Positions 30,401 through 40,670 of a DNA stretch of 64,000 nucleotides are shown piece after piece. The notes beneath the pieces were generated by a model. That model searched no databases. It had not been told where the DNA came from and saw only the letters and a program-made list of their open reading frames with translations. Numbering within the stretch: position 1 is the first letter of the stretch; every line of letters begins with the position of its first letter. Position numbers and translations under genes: made by a program. The DNA comes from Bacteroidota bacterium (GTDB lineage Bacteria; Bacteroidota; Bacteroidia; AKYH767-A; 2013-40CM-41-45), in assembly GCA_016720655.1 (NCBI GenBank), contig JADKKE010000010.1, positions 62,001-126,000 of the forward strand, in the 5' to 3' direction.

Positions 30401-30585
30401 GTTCGTATTTTTTAATTCAAAAATTGGTTGCAAATAAAAAAATCAAACCGTCCGGAAACCCGTCGATTCGAATTGTAAGAAATTCTCATGTTTTACTTCA
30501 AATTAGAAATAAAAGTTCCATTATTTAAGTAAAATCTTGATGATCAATTTTATGACTGAGATTTAACAAAAATTTAATTTGTAAT

Positions 30586-30620
30586 AAAAATCCCCGGCTC
30601 GATTAGAACCGGGGATTTTT
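30586..30620 (-). terminator. Terminator of cyanophycin synthetase
   Basis: aaaaatccccgg-ctcgattagaa-ccggggattttt: a 12-bp perfect stem with A and T runs on both sides, 78 bp beyond the cphA stop. Its symmetry could also insulate the adhesin 2 promoter region. Confidence 0.9.
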
Positions 30621-30697
30621 ATCAAAAAAGTCCATTAATAAAACTGAACCTTAACAAGTTAGCCTTGAAACTTTTAACAATTGCTCTGATTTAACAT

Positions 30698-33352
30698 TCA
30701 GGCAGTGACAGGATTCGGAATATCTTCTTTGTGAATTTTGAAGTGATCCTCCTCTTCCTTGTATTTCATGATCTGGCCAAGTGCGTCAGGAACAACATCA
30801 CTACAAATTGTGATGAATGAGCCTTTTTTCGCATTTCGCAATGCATACTCAATCGCTTCCGACTCTTTCGGCATTACTGTTACCTTTTTCTTCGGGTCAT
30901 CAACTTGTATACCCTTCATCATCAAATCAATGATCTCTTGTTCCGAACGTCCACGCAAGTTTTTGTCCTGACGAATAATGATTTCGTCAAACATTTGCGA
31001 AGCAAGAGTTCCCAAAGCCACAATATCTTCATCTCTTCTGTCTCCAACACCTGCAATAATTCCAACTTTCGGTTTGGATTCGATTCGGTCGAGGAATCTT
31101 GCCAGTGCCTGGAAGCCTGCAGGGTTGTGGGCATAATCTACGATCACTTCAAAATTCTTGAAATGGAACATATTCATCCGTCCCGGAGTTTGTGAAGGTG
31201 ATGGGATAAATGTTTCCAATGCCAAACGCATGTCGTCCACTTTGAAACCACTTACAAATCCGGCGAGCACTGCAGGCATGATATTTTGAATCATAAATAT
31301 TGCCTTGCCTGAAAATGTCAGCGGTATGTTCACCACTTTGTGAACACGGATTTTCCAGGTGCCTTTACAAATAGTAACAAATCCATTTTCAACAATCGCA
31401 GCGATTCCACCTTTTTCACAATGTTTAATGATTCGCGGATTGTGTTCATCCAAACTGAACAGCGCGACATTACTACTCACTGTTTTTCGCATTTCATAAA
31501 CGAGATCGTCATCAGCATTGAGAATAGCGTAGCCTCCGGGTAAAACACTTTCAGCGACAACACCCTTCACTCTCGCCATTTCCTCGATCGTATTGATGTC
31601 TTTTAAACCAAGATGATCCGCTGCTACATTGGTCACAATACCAATATCGCAATTGTGAAAGCCGAGTCCTGCTTTGAGAATTCCGCCACGCGCACATTCC
31701 AAAACAGCAAAATCAACAGTCGGATCTTTCAAAACAAATTCAGCACTAATGGGACCGGTACAATCGCCGGCTTCCACCATTTGATTCTGGATATAGATTC
31801 CATCCGTCGTTGTAAAACCAACTTTATAACCCATGGTTTTGACCATGTGCGCCATTAATCTCGTCGTTGTTGTTTTTCCATTTGTTCCGGTAACAGCAAT
31901 AATCGGAATTCGTGCTGTTGCTCCCGGTGGGTACAGCATGTCGATTACCGGCTCCGCAACATTGCGTGGCAATCCGTCTGCCGGTGCAATGTGCATCCGG
32001 AAACCCGGACCAGCATTGACTTCCAGCACTGCTCCTCCGTTTTCATGCATCGGAATACTGATGTCTGGAGACATGATATCGATACCACAAATATCCAAGC
32101 CGATAATCCGCGCGATCCGCTCTGCCATAAACACATTGTACGGATGAACGATTTCCGTAACATCTGTGGACGTTCCTCCGGTACTCAAATTCGCTGTGCG
32201 TTTGAGATGAAGTTCCTCACCTTTCTTGAGTACGGAATCAAGTGTGAGATTTTTCTCCTGAAGAATGGCCAAAGTAGTATCATCAATTTTTATTGAAGTG
32301 AGCACTTTTTCATGACCATATCCTCTGCGGGGATCTTTGTTCACCGCATCCACAAGTTCTTTGATCGAATGTTTTCCATCACCTGTCACCATGGCTGGTG
32401 TTCGTTTTGCTCCTGCGATAAATTTATAATCAACAACAAGCAAACGGTAATCGTATCCGGTGATAAATTTTTCTACGATTACTCCGCGCGATATTCTTTT
32501 CGCTGCTGCAAGTGCTATCACCGCATCCTCCCAATTCGTAACATTAATCGTTGCTCCTCTCCCATGATTTCCACCCACCGGTTTCAATACTACAGGATAC
32601 CCGATTCTGCGAAGAGCGGATTCCAAATCTTCTTCATCATACACGACTTTTCCTCTGGGAACAGGTACAGATGCTGCTTCAAGTAAATTTTTTGTTTCTT
32701 CTTTATCACAAGCCACTTCGACAGCAATACTGCTTGTAGTGCTCGCAACAGTAGCCTGAATTCTACGCTGATTTTTTCCATAACCCAATTGAACCAAAGA
32801 TTGTTTGTTCAGGCGAATCCATGGAATTTTACGTTTGATCGCTTCTTCCACAATGGATCCTGTAGACGGACCCAGTCTTTCTTCTTCGCGCAATTCACGC
32901 ATGCGTTGAATATCTTCTTCGATTTCCAATGCATCGCCATGGACCATCTCTCCACAAATTCTTACTGCAGCACGTGCAGCAAAAATTCCAACCTTTTCTT
33001 CCATGTAACTAAACACAACATTGTATACTCCATGTTGTCCGGTGCTGCGCGTACGCCCAAAACCTGTGTCCATTCCTGCAAGAGTCTGCAGTTCCAGGGC
33101 AAGGTGTTCAATCACGTGACCCATCCATGTTCCTTCACGGACACGCTTAAAAAATCCCCCGGGATGCCCTTCCGAGCATTCGTGTTCAAACAAGGTCGGA
33201 AAAGTCTTTTCGAGACGTTCGGCAAAGCCTTGAATTTTATTGGTAGGCATTTCTTCCAATTCTTCAATATCCAGCTTCATCACGATCAGTTTATGACGGC
33301 GAATTGACCAGTAATTCGGGCCTTTCATGGCGCGTATTTCAACAATTTTCAT
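30698..33352 (-). CDS. cphA: Cyanophycin synthetase
   Basis: 884 residues, typical length. The start MKIVEIRAMKGPNYWS is characteristic. The N-terminal domain runs to about 160. The ATP-grasp domain at about 210-480 (VPRGKVVYDEEDL, VLKPVGGNHGRGATINV, EVNAGPGFRMH) adds Asp to the backbone. The Mur-ligase-like domain from about 490 (IIAVTGTNGKTTTTRLMAHM, CARGGILKAGLGF, VDYAHNPAGFQAL) adds Arg to the side chain. The product is multi-L-arginyl-poly-L-aspartate, a cytoplasmic nitrogen and carbon reserve. It is divergent from cyanophycinase at 33544 across 191 bp, so both could share control. No frame break. Confidence 0.97.
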   Translation of the reverse strand: MKIVEIRAMKGPNYWSIRRHKLIVMKLDIEELEEMPTNKIQGFAERLEKTFPTLFEHECSEGHPGGFFKRVREGTWMGHVIEHLALELQTLAGMDTGFGRTRSTGQHGVYNVVFSYMEEKVGIFAARAAVRICGEMVHGDALEIEEDIQRMRELREEERLGPSTGSIVEEAIKRKIPWIRLNKQSLVQLGYGKNQRRIQATVASTTSSIAVEVACDKEETKNLLEAASVPVPRGKVVYDEEDLESALRRIGYPVVLKPVGGNHGRGATINVTNWEDAVIALAAAKRISRGVIVEKFITGYDYRLLVVDYKFIAGAKRTPAMVTGDGKHSIKELVDAVNKDPRRGYGHEKVLTSIKIDDTTLAILQEKNLTLDSVLKKGEELHLKRTANLSTGGTSTDVTEIVHPYNVFMAERIARIIGLDICGIDIMSPDISIPMHENGGAVLEVNAGPGFRMHIAPADGLPRNVAEPVIDMLYPPGATARIPIIAVTGTNGKTTTTRLMAHMVKTMGYKVGFTTTDGIYIQNQMVEAGDCTGPISAEFVLKDPTVDFAVLECARGGILKAGLGFHNCDIGIVTNVAADHLGLKDINTIEEMARVKGVVAESVLPGGYAILNADDDLVYEMRKTVSSNVALFSLDEHNPRIIKHCEKGGIAAIVENGFVTICKGTWKIRVHKVVNIPLTFSGKAIFMIQNIMPAVLAGFVSGFKVDDMRLALETFIPSPSQTPGRMNMFHFKNFEVIVDYAHNPAGFQALARFLDRIESKPKVGIIAGVGDRRDEDIVALGTLASQMFDEIIIRQDKNLRGRSEQEIIDLMMKGIQVDDPKKKVTVMPKESEAIEYALRNAKKGSFITICSDVVPDALGQIMKYKEEEDHFKIHKEDIPNPVTA

Positions 33353-33511
33353 ACAGAGAGGGTATCAGATTACACAAGAATAGACGTTCAAAGTAGCGAG
33401 ATTTTGCGAAAAGACAAAGAAATGATGAAATATTGTAAAATTCTGAATCTTTCAGCTGTATAAACCGTTGAAAACACTTGTCAGAAAGGGCCTGCAATCG
33501 ATCTGGAATTT

Positions 33512-33519
33512 TATCTTTG
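33512..33519 (+). promoter_or_regulatory. Possible Bacteroidota -7 element for cphB
   Basis: tatctttg matches the TAnnTTTG -7 consensus of Bacteroidota housekeeping sigma, 24 bp before the cphB start. No clear -33 TTG was found at the usual spacing, so support is partial. Confidence 0.35.
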
Positions 33520-33543
33520 CGCCCGATTATTCTAAGTTTAAAT

Positions 33544-34413
33544 ATGGAGATCCCTAAAGGAAAACTCATTTCTATCGGAGGTAATGAGGACAAAGGCACT
33601 GAGCCGGAACCGAAATTCGCTCAGAAAAACAACCTCAATTTTTTCGAACTTCAGATTCTTGGAAGAATCATGCATGAAGCAGGCGGACACGATGCTTGCA
33701 TCGAAGTCATCACCAGCGCCAGTTCTATTCCCGAGGAAGTCGGACAAAATTATCTCGACGCATTTGGAAAACTCGGCTGCAAGAAAATCAGGATCATGAA
33801 TATCCGAAATCGTGAGGATGCTCAGAAGCCGGAAATGATCGAAAGACTTCGCAACTGCGACAGTGTCTTATTCAGCGGAGGAAATCAATTGCGATTGTCA
33901 TCCATTTTTGGCGGCACTGAATTTCTTGAAATTCTTTCCTACAGATATATTCATGAAGAAACTTTTGTCATCGCAGGTACAAGTGCCGGCGCGATGGCGA
34001 TGTCGAACACGATGATTTATCAGGGTTCCAGTTCGGAGGCTTTGCTTAAAGGTGAAGTTAAAATTACAACAGGCCTTGCATTCATCAAAGATGTGATTAT
34101 CGATTCGCATTTTGTTACACGCGGACGATTCGGTCGTTTGACACAGGCTGTAACCGCGAATCCATCCTGTATCGGAATTGGATTGGGAGAAGATACCGGC
34201 GTGCTCATCACTGAAGGTCGTTACATGGAAGCGGTTGGATCAGGCCTGATCATCATTATCGATGGACACAATATTCGACATACCAACATTGCAGATCTGA
34301 AAGAAGGCTCCCCTATCTCCATCGAAAACTTAATCGTGCATGTGATGGCAAAAGGAAATCACTTCGATTTGAAGAGCAGAAAATTCTACGCTGAAGCATT
34401 GGTGAATAAATAA
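33544..34413 (+). CDS. cphB: Cyanophycinase (peptidase S51 family)
   Basis: 289 residues from the ATG at 33544 (EIPKGKLISIGGNEDKG); the frame is open 22 codons further up, but the homology-like start is here. Family marks: GGNEDKG near the start, SGGNQLRL, the nucleophile Ser in IAGTSAGAMAMS, VIIDSHFVTRGRFGRL and GIGLGEDTGVLI. It degrades cyanophycin to beta-Asp-Arg dipeptides in the cytoplasm. The divergent pairing with cphA means this organism can probably store and mobilise the polymer. A terminator follows at 34439. Confidence 0.95.
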   Translation: MEIPKGKLISIGGNEDKGTEPEPKFAQKNNLNFFELQILGRIMHEAGGHDACIEVITSASSIPEEVGQNYLDAFGKLGCKKIRIMNIRNREDAQKPEMIERLRNCDSVLFSGGNQLRLSSIFGGTEFLEILSYRYIHEETFVIAGTSAGAMAMSNTMIYQGSSSEALLKGEVKITTGLAFIKDVIIDSHFVTRGRFGRLTQAVTANPSCIGIGLGEDTGVLITEGRYMEAVGSGLIIIIDGHNIRHTNIADLKEGSPISIENLIVHVMAKGNHFDLKSRKFYAEALVNK

Positions 34414-34438
34414 ATTTTATTCCAATTGATATTTACAA

Positions 34439-34461
34439 AGCGACTCCGGTCGCTTTTTTTA
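34439..34461 (+). terminator. Terminator of cphB
   Basis: agcgac-tccg-gtcgct stem followed by T7, 25 bp after the stop codon. Confidence 0.85.
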
Positions 34462-34632
34462 TTTCATTCAAGAAATGGCGCCAAATCCATATTTCTAAAA
34501 TACAATTAATTTTATACCGAGGGGTTTCAAAATGGATTGTACAGCATTTTTCTTTGCGTCCTTTGTGAAACCCTTGTGTTCCTTGTGAGCCACAATTGTT
34601 TCTTTGACCAGATTTCAGAAGTGTACTCTAAC

Positions 34633-34667
34633 AAAATTGCCCCTTGAATTATCAAGGGGCAATTTTT
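34633..34667 (-). terminator. Terminator of the phosphoesterase gene
   Basis: aaaattgccccttga/tcaaggggcaatttt forms a long near-perfect stem with A and T ends, 28 bp after the - strand stop codon at 34695. Confidence 0.85.
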
Positions 34668-34694
34668 ACTTCCACAAAACTAAATCTGGAAATA

Positions 34695-36941
34695 TCAGTT
34701 CACAATAACTCTTTGGAAATATTTTTCTCCGGAAATATTAAGTTTCAAAATATACAAACCTTTGGCAAGACTGAGATCACTTAAGTTTATTCCAATCGTA
34801 TTGGCACCATCAACAAATGTTTCTGATTTGTTGTATACTTCTTGTCCTGTCATGGAGTACAGCGACACTGCAAAAGCTCCGGTATTTTCTGCTTTAAATT
34901 CTATATTCAGGACATCACTGGCAGGATTAGGATAAACCTGTAATTGATATTTAACAGCAACCGGATCCAAAGATTGAGCATCTCCCAAACGGGAAGTTGC
35001 AGACCAACAATAATTAATGGAAGTACTTGTTGCTGCAGCTCCTGCATGTGTTGTCAATCCCATCGCTTCTTCGATTGTACGCAACACATTGTAGTGATTG
35101 ATGGTTTGCGCATAGGTTCCAACAAGGATGTGCGCTCCGTAAAACACAGTGAAGATTTTATTCGTAGTTGTGAAATCATCTTCATCGTAGGTAACAATCA
35201 GCAAAGAATTATTCGCAGGATTTGCACAATACTGTTTGTATCCATCAAGATTATTCTGAACCCACCTGTCGAATTGTGTTGTGCGATTACTGATTGGTGC
35301 ACATACATCGTGTCCGTCATTGCATAAATCCGGAATCACAAAGCTCACACTTGGAAGGGAATTGTAATTCGTCGGGAAACTTGTGTACGGTTGGTTCAGG
35401 GTGGTTGCAACCTGGTTACTACCGGTACCCATCCAGTTTGCTACCGCATTGTGTTTGCGTACATACAAACCGGAGGAGCTTCCATCATATCCTACAGAAG
35501 GCATGCCTTCAGAATAATTAATGAATGATTTCCCAACATTCACGAGCTCGCGGGCCAGGTTGGGAGTCGTAAAATGAGAGGATGGAGTATTGTCGTTGGT
35601 AACACCCTGATTCGAGCCTGAAAACAATTGCAAATAATTCGGCTGACTCGGATGTGTGATCGCATAGGAATTGGAAAACTTTGCACCGGCATTTGCAAGA
35701 CTGTTTATATACGGAGCAGCCGAACTTCCATTGACGGAACTCGCATTTGTATTCTCGCCAATAACAACCACAATATGGTTAAACAATGGAACGGCTGTTC
35801 CCGCTGTTCCATTCGTAGTAAATGACGCGGAAGCAGAAAACACACTTGATCCCGAAGCACAGACTGTTTGTACCTGGAACTCATACGATGTGCTAGCAGT
35901 GAGCCCGGTGATGGCTTTTGAATTACTAGTTGCTGTTGTTGCTGTCCAGGCACTAACTCCGGATTGACGGTACTGAATTTTATAACTGCTTGCACCGGAT
36001 ACTGCATTCCAATTCAATGTAGCCGTGCTTGTACCCATGCTGCTTGTTGACAATCCTGCAGGAATATCGCATGAAGTACCGCCGGCAAGCGTTGTAAACC
36101 ATCCACTCGGCGAATACGCACCTGCACCTGAAGCACACACTGCCTGAACGATAAACTCATAATTTGTTGATGCTTGCAATCCGCTGAGGACAACAGAAGT
36201 TGAACTTGTATTCACAGGAGCCGAGTAAGCAGCGCCTGTATTTCTGATTCTGTATTCCACATTATAGCTGCTCGCTCCGCTAACACCTACCCAATAAGGT
36301 TGTGCTGAAGTAGCGGTTTTATTCATGGTTCCAAACTGATTTACATCCGGGATACCACAGGATCCGGTGCTTGATCCGTTACCGAGAAGCTGCAATTCAA
36401 AAGTAAGATCACTCGAACTTGTAGAGCGATTGTGAACTTCTGCCGCAATCACATTGTTCCCGTTCACAAAAACTGAACTCGCTAATGTTGCAGAGAAAAC
36501 TGTACTGCCATCATCCGAACATGTACGTGATGCTTTTGTTGTGTAGCTCACTGTGCCGGATGGCATATTGTTTCGGTAGACTTCGATACCATTTACATAA
36601 ACAATAATTCCATCGTCCCTGCGTATTTTCAATGTCAGATTCGAATATTGGGAAGGATTGGAAATGCTCAGTGTTTTACGGAAATAATATGTTGTCTTCC
36701 CGGAAGTCAATTTTGTTGCCGGGCTGTCACCAAATCCCAATTCAGCTGCACCTTGAGGCCAGCTTGCATCATTGAATGAAGGCAAACGCCAGTTCGTTCC
36801 CTGATTGCTCCCGTTTGCCAGATATTTAAATACAGTGTTGGCAGGAATCAAAGTAATTGCTGATTGCGCAAATGCAATTTGTGTGCAGAATGTAAGCAGA
36901 CTTACGAGAAGTAGAAACCAGAGTGTAATTATTTTTTTCAT
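34695..36941 (-). CDS. T9SS-secreted phosphoesterase (AcpA / phospholipase C-like) with fibronectin domains
   Basis: 748 residues. Signal peptide (LWFLLLVSLLTFCTQIAFAQ). Residues ~25-190 look like a beta-sandwich module (YYFRKTLSISNPSQY, DDGIIVYVNGIEVY). Two fibronectin type III domains follow at about 195-380 (LQASTNYEFIVQAVCASG, LTASTSYEFQVQTVCASG). The catalytic phosphoesterase domain (PF04185 type) spans about 385-660: HIVVVIGENTNASS, ITHPSQPNYLQLFSG, IPDLCNDGHD, LIVTYDEDD, and INHYNVLRTIEEAMGL. A type A sorting domain ends the protein (YPNPASDVLNIEF, GLYILKLNISGEKYFQRVIV). Likely extracellular phosphate or phospholipid scavenging. It converges with cphB; both have terminators. Confidence 0.88.
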   Translation of the reverse strand: MKKIITLWFLLLVSLLTFCTQIAFAQSAITLIPANTVFKYLANGSNQGTNWRLPSFNDASWPQGAAELGFGDSPATKLTSGKTTYYFRKTLSISNPSQYSNLTLKIRRDDGIIVYVNGIEVYRNNMPSGTVSYTTKASRTCSDDGSTVFSATLASSVFVNGNNVIAAEVHNRSTSSSDLTFELQLLGNGSSTGSCGIPDVNQFGTMNKTATSAQPYWVGVSGASSYNVEYRIRNTGAAYSAPVNTSSTSVVLSGLQASTNYEFIVQAVCASGAGAYSPSGWFTTLAGGTSCDIPAGLSTSSMGTSTATLNWNAVSGASSYKIQYRQSGVSAWTATTATSNSKAITGLTASTSYEFQVQTVCASGSSVFSASASFTTNGTAGTAVPLFNHIVVVIGENTNASSVNGSSAAPYINSLANAGAKFSNSYAITHPSQPNYLQLFSGSNQGVTNDNTPSSHFTTPNLARELVNVGKSFINYSEGMPSVGYDGSSSGLYVRKHNAVANWMGTGSNQVATTLNQPYTSFPTNYNSLPSVSFVIPDLCNDGHDVCAPISNRTTQFDRWVQNNLDGYKQYCANPANNSLLIVTYDEDDFTTTNKIFTVFYGAHILVGTYAQTINHYNVLRTIEEAMGLTTHAGAAATSTSINYCWSATSRLGDAQSLDPVAVKYQLQVYPNPASDVLNIEFKAENTGAFAVSLYSMTGQEVYNKSETFVDGANTIGINLSDLSLAKGLYILKLNISGEKYFQRVIVN

Positions 36942-37521
36942 TGCTTTTTTGTTTAGACACGTTTATACATAAGACACCACCCTGACTTTGGATGAGGCAG
37001 ACAAATTGACCAGATAATAATTTCGAAGAATTATGCCTTTAACATTTAAGGCTTAACCATTTCTATGTGTAGGAATACATCCCCGCAGTGAGATGTGTTC
37101 GTGTTTGCAATGTTCCACACAGATTATGACTGCAAGTTACCCAACAATATTGGAGGTAAATTGGAGGATATTTTTTTTTCGATGAATGATCCCCTGCATT
37201 TGCATTATAAAGAAGGAATTTCAATCGAATTCAGGAGTATCCTTTTCACTGATAAAAATCATGTTTGTGTACATAAATAGTATACACTAAAATCAATGAT
37301 GAAAAAAAAATAAATTGCTCAAACATATTCTCACTAAATCTGTAAGGATTAACAATTTTTCAGATAAATTTTATTCTGGAAATCAATTATTCATTGCCCA
37401 AAGCTTGTCAATCTTTGCACGAATAATCAGGAACGTTCAGAAATTCAGTCCACTAAAATCAAGCACATGTTAATATTGGTAAAAGAAAAAATATTCACAA
37501 TAAAATTGTTTCATTTGCTTT
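36942..37521. other. Intergenic region without a recognised gene
   Basis: About 580 bp between divergent genes, presumably holding both promoters. It is AT-rich with long A/T runs. I saw no convincing ORF, RNA or terminator. Confidence 0.6.
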
Positions 37522-38716
37522 ATGAATCCTCCTCCATACTCAGAGCATGTCAAACATTGGCAACTCAATTCCAATCTGTTTTTTTAAATCACGGCTCTTT
37601 TGGCGCAACTCCGAAGATTGTGTTGCAAAAGCAATCGGAATACAGAAATCAAATGGAATTGGATCCTGTCCGGTTCATGATAGATGATCTTGAAAATTTG
37701 CTCTGGAATTCTAAGGAACAGCTTGCCCTTCTGGTGGGAGCAAAAGCTAAAGATTTGGTTTTTGTAAACAATGCGACCACAGGTGTCAACACAGTATTGT
37801 TCAACCTGAAGATTAAACAGGGTGATGAATTTCTAACACACAATCACGCTTATGGCGCATGCAAAAATGCGCTTGTTCATTATGCCGAAAAACATGGGAT
37901 CAATGTGCAAGTAGCAGAAGTCCCTTTTCCCCTGAATTCAGAAGATGAAATTATTGAAGCATTTGTAAAAAAATAAATAGCAAAACGCGCTTTGCATTAA
38001 TCGACCATATCACTTCGGCAACAGGGTTAATTTTCCCGGTAAAAAAATTAACCGGAATTCTCCAGGAAAAAGGCATTGAAGTGTTGATCGATGGCGCCCA
38101 TGCTCCGGGGATGATCGATCTCAACCTCGAAGATATCGGAGCTGAATATTATACCGGGAATTGTCACAAATGGATTTGTTCTCCGAAAGGTTCAGCAATG
38201 CTCCACGTCCGTGCTGATAAGCAGGCAAACTTCCATCCTGTTTTCACCAGTCATACCTATGATAAACCGGTGGGAGAAAAACGCTGGTCCTCCCAATTCA
38301 TCTGGGCCGGGACAAGTGATTTCACTCCATACATAAGTATCGGAGATGCCATCCAATTTGGTGGCTCTCTCATGAACGACTGGCAAACACTTCGTGCCCA
38401 CAACCACGATCTTACCATTAAAGGAAGAAATATCCTTTTAAAAGTATTGGACGTCCCGGCACCTGTTCCTGATCACATGCTCGGCTCCTTATCTACTATT
38501 CCTTTGCCATTTGCTTATGAACAACCTTCTCACTTTTTCCATAACACGCATCCCTTTGGCAAAACGCTCTACGATCAATTCAAAATCCAAATCCCCATCC
38601 ACGCCTGGCCAGAGAACAATACCCGGATGTGGATCCGCATTTCAGCTCAAACCTACAATTCAATTGAGCAATACGAATACCTTGGAGAAGCATTAAAAAC
38701 CTTGCTGAAGCTCTGA
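37522..38716 (+). CDS. Class V aminotransferase, isopenicillin-N-epimerase-like (two frameshifts)
   Basis: The natural start is the ATG at 37522 (NPPPYSEHVKHWQ). A seven-T run at 37577-37583 shifts frame just before LNHGSFGATP, and a seven-A run near 37968 shifts again before INSKTRFALIDHI; one extra base in each run restores one frame of about 398 residues. Family marks: LNHGSFGATP, FVNNATTGVN, LIDGAHAPGM, and the PLP lysine in YYTGNCHKW. These PLP enzymes act as epimerases or desulfurases on amino-acid substrates; the substrate here is unknown. Both breaks are in homopolymers, so the gene is probably intact in the cell. Confidence 0.8.
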
Positions 38717-38717
38717 T

Positions 38718-38830
38718 TTCATCAGTTCACCCAAAAAAAAATTCGTGCATTCGTGGCAAAAAAATAAATGGTGCTATTCATCAGGTCACCAAAAAAATAT
38801 TCGTGCATTCGTGGCAAAAAAAATTCGTGC
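38718..38830. repeat. Tandem duplication of ~59 bp between convergent genes
   Basis: Two near-identical copies begin at 38718 and 38777 (ttcatcag-tcacc, an A run, then ttcgtgcattcgtggc and an A run), with a partial third (ttcgtgc) at the end. It occupies the whole gap between the aminotransferase and asparagine synthetase stops. The A/T-rich arms may act as a terminator. Confidence 0.8.
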
Positions 38831-38834
38831 TTGA

Positions 38835-40661
38835 CTACTGCTTCCCTATCCAATAATTCAACAGCGCCACCCGCCACACCAAATTTGCATGCACATTCTC
38901 CCCCGCTTTAAAATCAGCAATGAGCTTGGTGGTTTTTTGATGATGCAAATGGTCGAGTTTTCGGAAATCGTCTTCGAGTAAAAACTTTAGTGGCCCACGC
39001 AGCCATTTTACTTCGCCGGGAGTTACAAACCCTTTTTTGTCTTTGCGGTTAACAATCGCATCCGGCATAATACCCTTCATGGCTTTCCGTAAAATACTTT
39101 TCGTCTCCCCTTTGTGGATCAGATCATCATCATTCAGGGAAAAAGCAAACTCCACCAAACGATGATCTAAAAATGGAACACGTGATTCAATGCTAAAAGC
39201 CATACTGTTGCGGTCTTCGAATTGCAAAAGAGTGGGCAAAGATGTTGTAAAAAGTAAATGATATAAAAACTGCTTCAGCGGACTTTCATTCCGCTTCTTC
39301 AGGTGAAAAGGAATATCCTGATCCGGACCGAGGAAGGGAAAATAACTTTTGTACTCGAGTCCGTACGCTTTTTGTTCAGGCATCATGGCAGTCACCATAC
39401 TCTTCATTAGAACATCCCTTTTCTTTGTTGCACTCATTCCCTGCATGCGTGCGTGTGCATTCAAAACAGAGAAACCTTTCAAAGGATGCATAGAACTGAA
39501 GTGTCCGCCGATGAGACGATAGAACGAATGCATATAACCTCCCAGGAATTCATCACTGCCCTGTCCGTCGAGTACGACTTTGATTTTGTTTTGTGCTGCC
39601 AGTTCCATCACAAAATATTGCGACAAAGGAGAAGATCCGGCTATGGGTACATCCGCATGATAAATTGCACGTTCGAAGGAATCTGTAATTTGTACATTTG
39701 AAGGCTTCATGAAATGAGGCTTCAGAACGGGGTATTTCTTAATCACTTCATTTGCAAACGGACGTTCATCCACTTCATTCTCCCCATCATAATACACCGT
39801 AAACGTTTGAAAAGAAGAATCCGGGAATTCCATCGCAACTGCCGAGGCAATTGCTGAGCTATCTAAGCCACCACTCAGGCAAGCTCCTACTTCTACATCG
39901 CTCCGCATGTGCAAACGAATACTATCCAAAAACAATTCCCGGAAGCGTTCCGCTTTCTCCTCAATCGAACCCTTGAATGAATTGCCTTCCGGAATATCCC
40001 AGTATTTTTTCACTTCCAATTTCCCATTCCTGAAAATCAGATTGCATGCCGCCGGCAAAGCGTGAATGGAATTAAAATATGTTTCATCAGCATAGGTGTT
40101 CCAACCGAGTTGCAATCCTCTGCTCACCTGTGCCCAGTTCACTTCATTGGAAAATAATCGGGATGGTTTCAGTGCTTTGTATTCCGAGCCAAAATAAAAA
40201 CGTTCTCCTTCGTGTAAATAAAAAAATGGTTTGATCCCGAAACGATCGCGGGAACAAAACAAATATTTTTCTCTCAAATCCCAGATCGCAAAGGACCACA
40301 TGCCAACAAAATGATCTACACAATGCTCGCCGTATTCCCGAAAGGCTGCAAGAATTACTTCTGTGTCGGAATGTGTACAAAAACGATAACCCTTTGCAGC
40401 CAGATTGTCCCGAATTTCTTTGTAATTGTAAATCTCTCCGTTAAATACAATGCTTGCATCAAAATAATGCATGGGTTGGTTCCCATCTTCACTGAGGTCG
40501 ATAATACTCAGACGATTGTGTCCAAGTGCCATGGCTTCATGAAAATACGTCCCTCTCGCATCCGGACCGCGATGGGAAATGGCTTGCAGCATCTTTTCCA
40601 GAAGTGCAGGCGCATCCTCGGAGGAGATTTTTGGGTCAATGAAGCCGGCTATTCCGCACAC
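38835..40661 (-). CDS. asnB: Asparagine synthetase (glutamine-hydrolysing)
   Basis: 608 residues from a GTG start, fixed by the invariant Cys2 nucleophile (MCGIAGFIDP). The glutaminase domain at 2-~210 includes ISHRGPDARG, LGHNRLSIIDLSEDGNQPM and FNGEIYN. The synthetase domain carries the PP-loop LSGGLDSSAIAS near 260, VVLDGQGSDEFLGGY, and SRVPFLDHRLVEF. The reaction is Asp + Gln + ATP to Asn. AsnB paralogues are often found among glycan genes, and the next genes in the series are a GT4 and YfhO, so this one may serve a glycan-linked amidotransfer rather than general Asn supply (inference). No frame break. Confidence 0.92.
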   Translation of the reverse strand: MCGIAGFIDPKISSEDAPALLEKMLQAISHRGPDARGTYFHEAMALGHNRLSIIDLSEDGNQPMHYFDASIVFNGEIYNYKEIRDNLAAKGYRFCTHSDTEVILAAFREYGEHCVDHFVGMWSFAIWDLREKYLFCSRDRFGIKPFFYLHEGERFYFGSEYKALKPSRLFSNEVNWAQVSRGLQLGWNTYADETYFNSIHALPAACNLIFRNGKLEVKKYWDIPEGNSFKGSIEEKAERFRELFLDSIRLHMRSDVEVGACLSGGLDSSAIASAVAMEFPDSSFQTFTVYYDGENEVDERPFANEVIKKYPVLKPHFMKPSNVQITDSFERAIYHADVPIAGSSPLSQYFVMELAAQNKIKVVLDGQGSDEFLGGYMHSFYRLIGGHFSSMHPLKGFSVLNAHARMQGMSATKKRDVLMKSMVTAMMPEQKAYGLEYKSYFPFLGPDQDIPFHLKKRNESPLKQFLYHLLFTTSLPTLLQFEDRNSMAFSIESRVPFLDHRLVEFAFSLNDDDLIHKGETKSILRKAMKGIMPDAIVNRKDKKGFVTPGEVKWLRGPLKFLLEDDFRKLDHLHHQKTTKLIADFKAGENVHANLVWRVALLNYWIGKQ

Positions 40662-40670
40662 TGTTGTTAG

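Noticed and set aside
32789..33307. 172-residue + strand ORF inside cphA
   Set aside because: It lies wholly antisense to a well-identified gene and has no recognisable domain.
37095..37280. 61-residue + strand ORF in the long intergenic region
   Set aside because: Composition follows AT-rich spacer; no domain and no neighbours that fit.
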